Below are positions 37,933-47,365 of a DNA stretch of 64,000 nucleotides, in pieces. Both the position numbers and the translations under genes were made by a program. Each line of letters opens with the position of its first letter. Position 1 is the first letter of the stretch. Origin of the DNA: Lachnospiraceae bacterium (GTDB lineage Bacteria; Bacillota; Clostridia; Lachnospirales; Lachnospiraceae); NCBI GenBank assembly GCA_021628825.1, contig JAJXRY010000001.1, forward strand, positions 682,001 to 746,000. Reading direction: 5' to 3'. The notes beneath the pieces are model-generated. The model worked only from the letters and a program-made list of their open reading frames with translations, had not been told where the DNA came from and ran no database searches.

Positions 37933-39264
37933 CTACTTCTTTTTCTTGGCAAGCTGCATCCGGCGCATGGACTTGATGGTCTGCGTCAGAGGACGTTTGG
38001 CGGGGCAGATATAACTGCAGCAGCCGCACTCACAGCATTCCATGCCATTGTTCTTCACAAAGGCTTCCTCATCATAATGCTCGGCATATTCCGCAAGCTT
38101 CTTCGGAACCACCCTGCCGGGGCAGACCTCCACACATTTGCCACAATTAATACATGCAGAAGGCTCCATGGCAGACACATCATCCTTCGTCATACAAAGA
38201 AGTGCCGAGGAGGTTTTGGTTGTTGGTACCTTCAGGTCAAAAATACCAAATCCCATCATCGGTCCTCCGGAAATGATCTTCACGGGTGGCTCCTTAAAGC
38301 CTCCTGCTTCCTCTACCAGTTCCTCATATATGGTTCCGATTCTCACACGGAAGTTCCGGGGATCTGCTATTGCATCTCCGGTCACCGTTACAATACGGTA
38401 CATCAAAGGTTTTCCTTCCATGACTGCGTTATAAATAGCAATTACGGTATCAACATTATTCACAATACATCCCACATCGGACGGAAGCATTGAAGAATTG
38501 ATCGCACGTCCTGTTGCAGCAAAAATCAGCTGACGTTCCGACCCTTGAGGATACTTCGTCTTTAATGCTTTCACCGTAATCTTCGTTTCATCCTTCGTCA
38601 AATGCTTTAATCTCGTAATACAGTCCGGCTTATTATCTTCAACAGCGAGGATTCCTCTTGCGTTATCAAAAAGACTCAGGGCAATTTTCAAACCGCCGAT
38701 CAGTCTCTCCGGCTCCTCTAACATCTTCCGGTAATCGGATGTCAGATAAGGCTCGCATTCTGCACAGTTTACAATGACATACTCAATCTTCTCCGGCTCC
38801 TTCGGAGACAACTTCACTGCCGTCGGGAATCCGGCACCGCCCATACCGACAATACCGGCCTTACGGATCCGTTCAAGCTTCTCTTCCTTCGTCATTGACG
38901 CATACTCTTCGGAATCAAAGTCTATGGCTGCCGGCCATTCCACTTCTTCATATGCCCCGTCATTCTCAATGACAATACTCATCACATTGTCACCGGTCAC
39001 CACTCTGCGCGGCTCGATGCCCTTCACGGTTCCGGATACCGAAGCATAAATCGGTGCTGAAACAAAGCCTCCTGCTTCTGCAATCAGCTGACCGGCAAGC
39101 ACATGGTCTCCTTTGGCAACAACAGGCTTGGCAGGCGCCCCGATATGCTGGGATAACGGATAGACAAGCTCACCCTTTGGATCTACATCCTTAATCGGCT
39201 TCGACTTCGACATATCCTTGCCATCATAGGGGTGGATGCCCCCTGAAAATGTTAATCTTGCCAT
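37933..39264 (-). CDS. rnfC: Electron transport complex protein RnfC
   Basis: NADH-side subunit, intact, 443 residues: TFSGGIHPYDGKDMSKSKPI, the NAD/FMN glycine motif GIVGMGGAGFPTAVKLSP, NCAECEPYLTSDYRKMLEE, and two 4Fe-4S motifs CINCGKCVEVCPGR and CCECGCCSYICPAKRPL. First gene of rnfCDGEAB, so the operon promoter should lie in 39265-39500. The complex couples ferredoxin oxidation and NAD+ reduction to Na+ or H+ export. Confidence 0.97.
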   Translation of the reverse strand: MARLTFSGGIHPYDGKDMSKSKPIKDVDPKGELVYPLSQHIGAPAKPVVAKGDHVLAGQLIAEAGGFVSAPIYASVSGTVKGIEPRRVVTGDNVMSIVIENDGAYEEVEWPAAIDFDSEEYASMTKEEKLERIRKAGIVGMGGAGFPTAVKLSPKEPEKIEYVIVNCAECEPYLTSDYRKMLEEPERLIGGLKIALSLFDNARGILAVEDNKPDCITRLKHLTKDETKITVKALKTKYPQGSERQLIFAATGRAINSSMLPSDVGCIVNNVDTVIAIYNAVMEGKPLMYRIVTVTGDAIADPRNFRVRIGTIYEELVEEAGGFKEPPVKIISGGPMMGFGIFDLKVPTTKTSSALLCMTKDDVSAMEPSACINCGKCVEVCPGRVVPKKLAEYAEHYDEEAFVKNNGMECCECGCCSYICPAKRPLTQTIKSMRRMQLAKKKK

Positions 39265-39289
39265 ATCTTACCTTCTTTCTAAACATATT

Positions 39290-39318
39290 CATAACTGTTC
39301 TGTACCCTCTCAGTTATG
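39290..39318. repeat. Hairpin related to the MITE at 5686-5818
   Basis: CATAACTG/CAGTTATG stem around TTCTGTACCCTCT. It matches the left end of the 5686 element (GTAACTGTTCAGTACC..TCACAGTTACGATG) apart from a few bases and lies 26 bp before the rnfC start, in the operon leader. Confidence 0.6.
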
Positions 39319-39503
39319 ATGTATACTTAATAAATATAAACCTGTTCTAACTATACTAAAATTTTTTTCGATAAAATACTACAGTATTTTTGAAAAATGT
39401 GTTACACTATTCTTGGGTAATTTTAAAATTGCTAACTGTAAAAAGCACACAGGAATTGCTGAAATTCCCTACTAAAATAATCGAATGAATGGATTGTCAT
39501 TTT

Positions 39504-40609
39504 TATGAAAACAGAAGAAATCATTTTTAAATAATTTCCAACTGAAATACCCCCTGGAACGTCTTGCCCTGCTTCCCGATATTCTGTTTCTGGATATCGA
39601 AACTACCGGCTTTTTAACCGGAAGTTCAAGTATCTATCTGATTGGCTGTGCCTACTATGAGGATGGCAACTGGAAGCTGCGCCAGTGGTTTGCGCAGACG
39701 CCCGATGAAGAAAGCGAGATTCTATCTGCGTTCCTTACCTTTGCAGAGCCTTATTCCTATTTAATCCACTACAACGGCAACACCTTTGATCTTCCTTTTC
39801 TTCGTAAGAAGGCAGATAAATATGGTATTTCCTATACCCTTTCATCCAAGAAAGGTCTGGATATCTTCCGGAGAATTACTCCCTATAAGAACTTCTTAAA
39901 GCTTCCGGACTGCAAGCTCAAAACGATCGAAAGCTTTCTTGGGATCCACCGTGAAGACATCTATACCGGAGGGCAGCTTATTCAGGTTTATCACGACTAT
40001 ACCAGCTCCCATGATTATGATCTGTATCACACACTGATTCTTCATAATGCAGATGATATGAAGGGTATGCTGGAAACACTGCCGATCCTCGCCTATTATG
40101 ACCTGTTTAACTGCAGCATCAAGGCAAGTAAGGCTCAGACAAACTACTATAATGATATGCATGGTGTCCCGCGCAAAGAATTGATCATCCGGTTAATCTT
40201 CGTTTCTCCCCTGCCGGTCGCAATCAGCTTCATGGGAAAGGGATGTCATTTCAAAGCCGAAGGCTACGAAGGAACTCTGGTTATCCCGATTTATGAAGAA
40301 GAACTGAAATATTACTACGCCAACTACAAGGATTACTACTATCTTCCCTTAGAGGATACGGCGCTTCATAAGTCTATTGCTTCTTTCGTGGATAAGGATT
40401 ACCGGGAACAGGCCACTGCAAGGAACTGTTATACCCGCAAGATCTCCCTGTATCTTCCCCAGTGGAAGGTCATGGTAGAACCCTTTTTCAAACGGGACTA
40501 CGACAGTAAGGATCTGTTCTTTGAATTGACCGATGACATCAAAAAAGACCGGCAGCTATTTTCCGATTATGCCAGTCATGTATTGAATGCCATTGCCTTT
40601 CAGGATTAA
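39504..40609 (+). CDS. RNase H-like (YprB-type) exonuclease domain protein (frameshifted)
   Basis: About 368 residues. DEDD-type ribonuclease H-like fold: LFLDIETTGFLTGSSSIYLI (first Asp and Glu), YLIHYNGNTFDLPFLRKKAD (second Asp), and LYHTLILHNADDMKGMLETL (HxxDD end). The C-terminal half, from ISFMGKGCHFKAEGYEGT onward, is a beta-rich extension found in Firmicute YprB-like proteins. ATG 39504 is followed after nine codons by a T5 run with one T too many. It is on the plus strand opposite rnfC. Substrate unknown. Confidence 0.85.
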
Positions 40610-40648
40610 AGGACCCCTATTAGTAATAATTAGAAACCTGTATGATAA

Positions 40649-40679
40649 AAAGGAATGTGCTGTCATAGCACATTCCTTT
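40649..40679. terminator. Bidirectional terminator
   Basis: 13-bp stem AAAGGAATGTGCT/AGCACATTCCTTT with a 5-base loop, T-rich on the plus side (TTTCTTTAT) and on the minus side (TTTTTATCATAC). It serves the plus-strand nuclease gene and convergent cheR. Confidence 0.85.
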
Positions 40680-40744
40680 CTTTATCCATTCTCTTCTGAA
40701 TAATAATCTGTATGATATTCTGAATGATTTATTTCCCTGGTTTC

Positions 40745-41512
40745 TCATAAAAAGAAGGAGCTCTTCCGCTCATAGCCGATCTCACGATAATTAATAATCT
40801 GCTCCGTGCTTCCGATAAACAGGAAGCCTCCCGGTGCAAGTGACTGATAGAACTTGCGGAACACTTCATCCTTCGCTTCTTCTGTAAAGTAAATCAACAC
40901 ATTACGACAGACGATGAGATGAAAGCCGGTCGCATAATCATTCTTTAACAGATTCTGCTCCCGGAATTCCACTCTGGATTTAATCTGATCCGAAATCTGA
41001 TAAGAAGGACCGATCTGTGTAAAGTACTTCTTCTTCAGATCATCCGGCACAGCTGCAATACTCTTCTCATTATACAATCCGACCTTCGCCTTTGCTATAA
41101 CCTGCTTGTCAATGTCCGTTGCAACAATCTTAATCTGATTGAGTGGCAGATGCCTTGATAAAGCCATTACAAGAGAATACGGCTCATCTCCCGTAGAGCA
41201 TGCCGCACTCCAGATCCTGAGATTCTTGCCAAATTTCTGAATCATCTCCGGAATAATCTGCTTATCCACGGCTTCCCACTGATCCGGATTCCGGTAAAAC
41301 TCCGATACATTAATCGTAAGATAATTAACAAACTCCTCAAATTTTACTTTATCTGTTTTAAGAAGATGCACATAGGCTTCATAATCATTGATTCCATTTT
41401 TGGAAATTAATGCATCAATACGCCGCTTCATCTGGCGTTCCTTATACGCATTTAAATCAATCCCTGTAAGTTGAAGCACTGCTGTCTTAAAACGCTCATA
41501 ATCCCATGTCAT
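40745..41512 (-). CDS. cheR: Chemotaxis methyltransferase CheR
   Basis: SAM-dependent methylation of chemoreceptor glutamates. Intact, about 255 residues: N-terminal helical domain (YKERQMKRRIDALISKNGI), NVSEFYRNPDQW, SAM site IWSAACSTGDEPYSLVMAL, IVATDIDKQVIAKAK, FHLIVCRNVLIYF and LAPGGFLFIGSTEQI. ATG 41512 (MTWDYERFK) follows AGGAGGT; the ATG two codons upstream is less well placed. No other chemotaxis gene is nearby. Confidence 0.95.
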   Translation of the reverse strand: MTWDYERFKTAVLQLTGIDLNAYKERQMKRRIDALISKNGINDYEAYVHLLKTDKVKFEEFVNYLTINVSEFYRNPDQWEAVDKQIIPEMIQKFGKNLRIWSAACSTGDEPYSLVMALSRHLPLNQIKIVATDIDKQVIAKAKVGLYNEKSIAAVPDDLKKKYFTQIGPSYQISDQIKSRVEFREQNLLKNDYATGFHLIVCRNVLIYFTEEAKDEVFRKFYQSLAPGGFLFIGSTEQIINYREIGYERKSSFFL

Positions 41513-41605
41513 ATGCACTACCTCCTAATTGTTTATCTCATATTAACAGAGCCAATCACAAAAACTAATACTTCATGATTGGCTCTTAAATGTTCACATA
41601 TTTTT

Positions 41606-42784
41606 TTATAAAATTTCAGATGAGATTATTCTTCTTTTTGTATCCTCTGCTGCGATCACCGCATCAATATCTACAGAAACAACATCTGCATCATCATCCT
41701 TAGACGCTTCTTCCTTCTTCTCAGCCGGTTCCGGAGCAAGTAATGCACGGATACTTAAGCTGATCTTCTTATCTGCTTCGTTAAAGTCTACAATCTTGGC
41801 AGTAACCTCATCACCAACCTTTAATACATCTGACGGCTTCTCGATATGATCCTTGGAAATCTGTGAAACATGAAGCAGTGCATCTACACCCGTCTCAAGC
41901 TCTACAAATGCACCAAAGTCAGTCATTCTTGCAACCTTACCGGTTACTACATTGCCAACTGCAAACTTGGTTGCTGCATCCTTCCATGGATTCTCATCTT
42001 CAAACTTCATGCTGAGTGCAATTTTGGTTCCGGAAATATCCTTAATAAAAGCCTTAACCACATCACCAGGCTTAAATACCTTCTTAGGATTCTCAACTCT
42101 TCCCCAGGACATCTCAGAGATATGAAGAAGTCCGTCTGCACCACCGATATCAATAAATACACCAAAGTCTGTTACGTTCTTAACGGTTCCTTCAACAACG
42201 TCACCAACATGGATGCTCTCAAGAAGCTTCTGCTGCTTCTCCTGCTTTTCAGCTACAAGAAGCTGTCTGCGGTCACCGATATAACGTCTTCTCTTCGGAT
42301 TGTATTCGCTGATTACAAATTCAATTTCCTGTCCTGCATACTTGGATAAATCCTTCTCATAGGAATCGGATACAAGGCTTGCAGGGATGAAGATACGAAC
42401 TTCATCTACGATAACGCTTAAACCACCATCCAGCACCTGGGATACTTTGGCTTTTAATACTTCCTTGTTATTAAAGGCTTCTTCAATTCTCTTATTGCCA
42501 CGGTCAGCAGCAAGTCTCTTGTAAGTAAGGGTAACCTGTCCTTCACCGTCGTTTACTTTAAGAACCTTAACTTCCATGGTATCGCCAACCTTGATGACCT
42601 TGGTCAGATCCACATTCGGCTCATTGGTGTATTCGTTTCTGGTTAATACACCGTCGGACTTGTAACCGATGTTAAGAATTGCTTCTTCAGGCTTAACATC
42701 AATGACTGTACCTTCAACAACCTCTCCTGTGTGTATTGTCTTTAATGATTCCTCTAACATTTGTTCAAAAGTTAATTCTGACAT
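41606..42784 (-). CDS. rpsA: Ribosomal protein S1-like, four S1 domains
   Basis: Intact, 392 residues, four OB-fold S1 repeats: GEVVEGTVIDVKPEEAILNI, LKAKVSQVLDGGLSVIVDE, GDVVEGTVKNVTDFGVFIDI and GNVVTGKVARMTDFGAFVEL, with an acidic tail. Binds mRNA and aids translation. A GAGGAGG ribosome site lies inside the end of ispH, and the start overlaps ispH by 20 bp. In many Clostridia IspH and S1 are one fused polypeptide; removing one A from AAAATTATG would fuse them here too. Confidence 0.93.
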   Translation of the reverse strand: MSELTFEQMLEESLKTIHTGEVVEGTVIDVKPEEAILNIGYKSDGVLTRNEYTNEPNVDLTKVIKVGDTMEVKVLKVNDGEGQVTLTYKRLAADRGNKRIEEAFNNKEVLKAKVSQVLDGGLSVIVDEVRIFIPASLVSDSYEKDLSKYAGQEIEFVISEYNPKRRRYIGDRRQLLVAEKQEKQQKLLESIHVGDVVEGTVKNVTDFGVFIDIGGADGLLHISEMSWGRVENPKKVFKPGDVVKAFIKDISGTKIALSMKFEDENPWKDAATKFAVGNVVTGKVARMTDFGAFVELETGVDALLHVSQISKDHIEKPSDVLKVGDEVTAKIVDFNEADKKISLSIRALLAPEPAEKKEEASKDDDADVVSVDIDAVIAAEDTKRRIISSEIL

Positions 42785-43610
42785 AATTTTGAACCTCCTC
42801 GATAATATTGTTTGGGGTTGACGCCCCCGCGGTAATACCCACCAGTCGAACAGCTTTAGGTAAATCTAAATGCAAGTCATCCAGTGTCTGTATAAAATAC
42901 GTGGCCGAACACTGTTCCCGACAAATTTCGTACAGTTTCCGTGTATTGGAGCTGTGCCGTCCACCTATTATTATCATAGCATCGACTTTTGAAGCAATAT
43001 CTCTTGCTTCCGTCTGTCGCTCCTCCGTTGCGTTACATATAGTATTCACAACGATAATATTGTAACCTTTTTCAAATATTTCAACTAATTCTTTAAATTT
43101 CTTATAGTTAAACGTTGTTTGCGACACAATACACAGTGTCGAATCCTGTTTTAACGGGATTTTTTCGATTTCTTCTGCGGATTCCACCACAAATGCAGGA
43201 CCTTTGGCCCATCCCATAATTCCTTCCACTTCCGGATGCCCGGCATTTCCGATAATCACAATCTGCCGGCCTTCTTCACTTTCCTTTTGGACAATCTTAT
43301 GAATCCGTTTCACAAAAGGGCAGGTCGCATCAACGCAGCTAAGTCCGTTTTCCTCAATCCGATCATAAATCCGCTTGGGAACGCCATGGGATCGGATCAC
43401 CACCGTACCCTCCTTAAGACTTTGCAGTTCTTCTTCACTGTTGATTACCTGTACGCCTTTTTTAGCAAGGTCATTCACTACTTCTTCATTATGAATAATC
43501 GGTCCATAGGTATAGATCGGACCACCCTTTTCAATCTGCTCATACACCTGCTCGACAGCCCGCTTCACCCCGAAACAGAATCCTGCGCTTTTCGCAAGAA
43601 GTACTTCCAT
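42765..43610 (-). CDS. ispH: 4-hydroxy-3-methylbut-2-enyl diphosphate reductase
   Basis: Last step of the MEP isoprenoid pathway; an iron-sulfur enzyme. 281 residues: MEVLLAKSAGFCFGVKRAVE with the first cluster Cys, DATCPFVKRIHKIV with the second, GNAGHPEVEGIMGWA, VNTICNATEERQTEA with the third and GGRHSSNTRKLYEIC. Ends GASTPNNIIEEVQ. The last codons overlap rpsA in another frame. It follows cmk by 12 bp. Confidence 0.96.
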   Translation of the reverse strand: MEVLLAKSAGFCFGVKRAVEQVYEQIEKGGPIYTYGPIIHNEEVVNDLAKKGVQVINSEEELQSLKEGTVVIRSHGVPKRIYDRIEENGLSCVDATCPFVKRIHKIVQKESEEGRQIVIIGNAGHPEVEGIMGWAKGPAFVVESAEEIEKIPLKQDSTLCIVSQTTFNYKKFKELVEIFEKGYNIIVVNTICNATEERQTEARDIASKVDAMIIIGGRHSSNTRKLYEICREQCSATYFIQTLDDLHLDLPKAVRLVGITAGASTPNNIIEEVQNYVRINF

Positions 43611-43622
43611 AGCTGTGCTCCT

Positions 43623-44279
43623 TTATTTACAAAGAGTAAGAATTGCCTGCACGACCTCATCAATGGTCATGTTGGAGGAATCTACAAGCACCGCATCCTC
43701 TGCCTGCTTTAACGGGGCGATTTCACGGTTCATATCCTGCTCGTCCCTCTTTGCAATATCCTCTTCGATCTGATGAATATCGCAGCTTACGCCCTTCGCA
43801 GTAAGCTCATCGTAACGGCGCTTTGCCCTCACTTCGACACTTGCGGTCAGATAGACCTTCACATCCGCATCCGGCAGCACGCATGTCCCGATATCACGTC
43901 CGTCCATCACGACGTCATTCTGCCTGGCCAGTTCCTTCTGAAGCTGGGTAAGACGCTCCCGGACCTTCGGATTCTTACTGGTAAGGGACGCCATGTTTCC
44001 AACCTCCTCGGTACGAAGATACGGATTCACGTTCTCTCCGTTCAGAAGAACAACCTGCTCTCCACCCACATACTGAATGGTAATATGTGCTCCCCTGCAT
44101 TCTCTGGAAACTGCTTCTTCATCCTTCGGATCTACCTGCTTTGAGAAAAGATAATATGCCATGGCGCGATACATTGCTCCGGTATCCACATAAATAAATT
44201 CCTTTAACCGGGCGACCTTCTTTGCAATGGTACTCTTTCCTGCACCGGCCGGTCCGTCAATTGCGATCTGATAACTCAT
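43623..44279 (-). CDS. cmk: Cytidylate kinase
   Basis: Phosphorylates CMP and dCMP. Intact, 218 residues: IAIDGPAGAGKSTIAKKVAR (P-loop), YVDTGAMYRAMAYYL, VVMDGRDIGTCVLPDADVK and KRDEQDMNREIAPLKQAEDA. First of the cmk-ispH-rpsA set found in the same order in many Clostridia; the flavoprotein gene lies 70 bp upstream. Confidence 0.96.
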   Translation of the reverse strand: MSYQIAIDGPAGAGKSTIAKKVARLKEFIYVDTGAMYRAMAYYLFSKQVDPKDEEAVSRECRGAHITIQYVGGEQVVLLNGENVNPYLRTEEVGNMASLTSKNPKVRERLTQLQKELARQNDVVMDGRDIGTCVLPDADVKVYLTASVEVRAKRRYDELTAKGVSCDIHQIEEDIAKRDEQDMNREIAPLKQAEDAVLVDSSNMTIDEVVQAILTLCK

Positions 44280-44349
44280 TGATCTGTCCTGCTTTCTTCT
44301 TTTTGTATAGTTATATCATACCTTACTGCTCTATTTCAACCAGACTTTT

Positions 44350-45661
44350 TCATTTTTCACCTGCTGCATGCTTCCCCGCAAGGAAACCGGTAGACCATGC
44401 CACCTGAAGATTAAAGCCTCCGGTCAGGGCATCCACATCCAGAACCTCCCCTGCAAAGTACAGATTCTGAACCTTTCTCGATTCCATGGACGCTGGCAGG
44501 ATTTCTTTGACATTCACGCCTCCCTGTGTCACAATGGCTTCCGAAAATCCTCTCGTCCCGGTAATCGTCAGTGTCAGATTCTTCAAAAGCTCCACAAGGC
44601 GGCTGCGTTCCTCACGGGTAATTTCATTCACCCGTTTTTTTCAACCGGAACTCCGGACAGACCTAAAATGACCGGAATCAGCTTCGCCGGAAGCAGTTCA
44701 TCCAGTGCATTTTTAAATTGCTTGTTGGTATTTTTATCAAAATCACGAAGAATTCTCGCATCGAGCTGCTCCTTTGTAAGTGCCGGCTTTAAATCAATGA
44801 AAAGCTGTACCTCTTCCCCACGATACTTCTTCACATAAAAGCTGCTTGCACTTAGCATGAGCGGCCCGCTCACCCCGAAATGTGTAAAAAGCATCTCACC
44901 GAAGCCTTCATAAATTTTCTTCTTATCCTTTTTAATGAGGCAGGAAATATTCTTTAAGGAGAGTCCCTGTAACTGTCTGCACCACTCTTCCTGAATGACA
45001 AAGGGCACGAGCGCCGGCTTCACTTCCTTTATGGTATGTCCTGCCTGCATGGCAAGCCGGTAACCATCTCCTGTTGAGCCTGTCGCTTCATAGGACTGTC
45101 CTCCGGTTGCAACAATCACCGCATCTGCCTTTATGGTTGTCCCGTCCACAAGAAGTACACCACTAACCTTCTGCTTTGCTGAATCCTTCGAGGCTTCTCT
45201 CTGCGCTTCTTCCGGAAGCTCTTCGAGTAAAAAGCTCCCTCACTGCCGTATGAAAAAGCACCTTCACCCGTTCCTTCTTCAATAGCCGGTTCAATGCGGC
45301 AATGACATCCGAGGAATGGTCTGACTGCGGAAAGATCCGTTTGCCCCGCTCTTCCTTTAAGGGACAGCCGGCCTCCTTTAAAAGCTCCATCATACTCCGG
45401 TTATCAAACGCTGCATACGCACTGTATAAGAATTTACTGTTCGTTACAATATTTTCAAAGAACTCTTCGTGCTCACAGCCGTTTGTGACGTTGCAGCGCC
45501 CCTTTCCGGTAATAAAAATCTTCTTGCCGGTCTTTTTCATTCTTCTCAATTAAAGTGACAGACGCCCCCGACTGTGCTGCGGTGATCGCAGCCATCATGC
45601 CGGCAGCACCTGCCCCAATCACAACTACCTTTTTTTCATTCTGTTTCCTGTCCGGACTCAT
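44350..45661 (-). CDS. HI0933/YhiN-family FAD-binding protein (frameshifted)
   Basis: About 425 residues in four pieces: dinucleotide motif VVVIGAGAAGMMAAITAAQ, GKRCNVTNG-like ITGKGRCNVTNGCEHEEF, AVIVATGGQSYEATGSTGDG, LFTHFGVSGPLMLSASSF and TQGGVNVKEILPASMESRKV, ending LQVAWSTGFLAGKHAAGE. Breaks occur near 45540, 45225, 45155 and 44640, mostly at poly-A/T. Some relatives are called aminoacetone oxidases, but the substrate is unproven. ATG 45661 follows AGAAAGGA and overlaps the RpiR gene end by 26 bp; cmk follows. Confidence 0.9.
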
Positions 45662-46577
45662 CCGCAGAGTCCTTTCTGATTAAGGAATAATTAAGCATCG
45701 GTTCCTCATCTACGAAATTGATTTCATCATTTAAATAAACCTGATAATTATTCCAGACTTCCTCAAGTGTTTCCAGGTTCTGCTTCACCATCTGCGGACG
45801 CTTCAGGCAAAGTGCCACCACGAGTGCATTAATCAGACTTAACGGTGCAACCAGAGAATCTACAATCGACACCATATCACTTCTTGCCAGTAAGTTGCAG
45901 GAGGAATACAGGTTCATCGGAGAATGGATGCTGTCCGTAATCGTGATCACCTTCGCATTCCGGTCATTGGCAAATTCCATTGCCTTCAATGTCCGCATGG
46001 AATACCGCGGAAAGCTGATTCCGATAATGGCATCCTTTTCGTTGATCCGGATCATCTGCTCAAACATTTCCGTTACACTCGTCGTTTTTAATAAGAACAA
46101 TGTTTCCCCGTATCATATTCAGGTAAAAAAATGCAGGAAATCCGCAAGCGGTTCACAGCTCCGTACCCCTACAAGATAAATGGTCTCTGCTTCCAGGATA
46201 ATGTCAACAGCAGCATCAAAAGCGACTGCATCCACATTCACAATCGTATCCTGAATCTTCTCAATATCCGCGGTCAGAACAGACTGAAGGACTTCTGCCT
46301 GAGTACTGTTTCCGTATTTTGCCCCCACCTTCTGTACCGCATTCAGCTTATTCTTTACCCATTCCTCAAGAGCCTCCTGAAACTCCGGATAACCCTCATA
46401 GCCTAATCCGATAGCAAACCGAACCACCGTGGATTCACTCACGCCTACCTGCTCTCCGAGCTTTGCAGCCGTCATAAACACAGCCTGCTCATAATGATCG
46501 GAAATATAGGTGGCAATGGCCTTATGGCCTTTGCTCATCTTGATAAATTTATCATTCATACGGGTAATAATATCCAT
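45636..46577 (-). CDS. MurR/RpiR-family regulator (frameshifted)
   Basis: About 314 residues: N-terminal helix-turn-helix (KAIATYISDHYEQAVFMTAA, GVSESTVVRFAIGLGYEGY) and a C-terminal SIS sugar-phosphate domain (AETIYLVGVRSCEPLADFL, DAIIGISFPRYSMRTLKAM, ITDSIHSPMNLYSSCNLLA). The break is a T7 run at 46120-46126. Upstream of the HI0933 gene on the same strand. No sugar kinase is adjacent, so the ligand is unknown. Confidence 0.92.
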
Positions 46578-46619
46578 ACTCTACCTCTGTTCGTCCTGCC
46601 TGTTCTTCTTTCCTGAATT

Positions 46620-47165
46620 TTACCGGAATGCCTGATAAGCATCCTTCAGCATTTCAATCGTTTCGTTTTCTTTCAGATCATAGTCATCGGTGAGTGACAT
46701 GCTCGCCGCTCCATGAATGAAAATCCACATCTTCATAAACAGTCCGCTCGCATTTTTACAGCCCTGGGAGGCTGCCAGCTGAATCTCACGGCTGACATAA
46801 CCTTCCTCCCCGTTAATCAGGTCATATAAGGTCTTGCCATGACGGTCCTTTGAAAGAAAGACAAATTCAAAGATCTTCTTGTTCTTCTGTGCAAATAAGA
46901 TATACGCATATCCTAAGTTTACAAATGGAGTCACGGACTGCCGTGGAAATGCGCGGTAATAATCCTGGAAAAAAGTACAGGACTTAAAAAACAACTCTTC
47001 AATCAGTTCGTTAATATTTTTGTAAATACGGAAAATCGGCTGCGTGGAACAGTTGGCTCTCGCTGCCAGCTTCCGCGCCGTTACCTGTTCGATCCCCTCT
47101 TCCTGAAGAATCGAAAATGCTGCTTCTAAAATATCGTTTTTCGTTACAGATTCTTTTCTTGCCAT
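46620..47165 (-). CDS. TetR-family regulator
   Basis: Intact, 181 residues from ATG 47165. N-terminal helix-turn-helix: KNDILEAAFSILQEEGIEQV, TARKLAARANCSTQPIFRIY. The C-terminal helical domain (FVNLGYAYILFAQKNKKIFE, WIFIHGAASMSLTDD) is typical of TetR_C regulators. It has its own promoter with palindromes over it (47192-47238), so autorepression is likely. The target beyond itself is not evident; RpiR lies 42 bp downstream. Confidence 0.88.
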   Translation of the reverse strand: MARKESVTKNDILEAAFSILQEEGIEQVTARKLAARANCSTQPIFRIYKNINELIEELFFKSCTFFQDYYRAFPRQSVTPFVNLGYAYILFAQKNKKIFEFVFLSKDRHGKTLYDLINGEEGYVSREIQLAASQGCKNASGLFMKMWIFIHGAASMSLTDDYDLKENETIEMLKDAYQAFR

Positions 47166-47191
47166 AGGTCCCCCACCCTTCCGGTTCATTT

Positions 47192-47238
47192 GTATAACGA
47201 ATGTTATTATTTTTATAGCGAACTTTCCGGTCTGTCAA
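47192..47238 (-). promoter_or_regulatory. Promoter and candidate operator of the TetR gene
   Basis: Minus strand: TTGACA (47233-47238), 17-bp spacer, TAAAAA (47210-47215). The interrupted palindrome ATAAC-GAAT-GTTAT lies just downstream of the -10, near the likely transcription start. Confidence 0.55.
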
Positions 47239-47255
47239 GCCAAAGCCCTGAAATA

Positions 47256-47277
47256 AAGAGTTCGCTTGCGAACTCTT
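47256..47277. other. Ten-bp hairpin upstream of the tetR promoter
   Basis: AAGAGTTCGC/GCGAACTCTT with only TT between the arms, next to a GCGCGC-rich stretch. Could slow transcription from the LacI side or be a regulator site. Confidence 0.45.
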
Positions 47278-47301
47278 CGCGCGCGAGCGGTGTTGCGAAG
47301 C

Positions 47302-47337
47302 AAAAAAGCGCTGTATTTCAGGGGGAAATACAACGCT
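47302..47337 (-). terminator. Terminator of the ABC/LacI locus
   Basis: Minus strand: AGCG(T)TGTATTTC and GAAATACA(G)CGCT arms with a CCCCT loop, followed by a TTTTTT run at 47302-47307. It starts 28 bp after the LacI stop and closes the long locus running in from the right window edge. Confidence 0.85.
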
Positions 47338-47365
47338 TATCTATTTTATATGCTTCTTACTCTGC

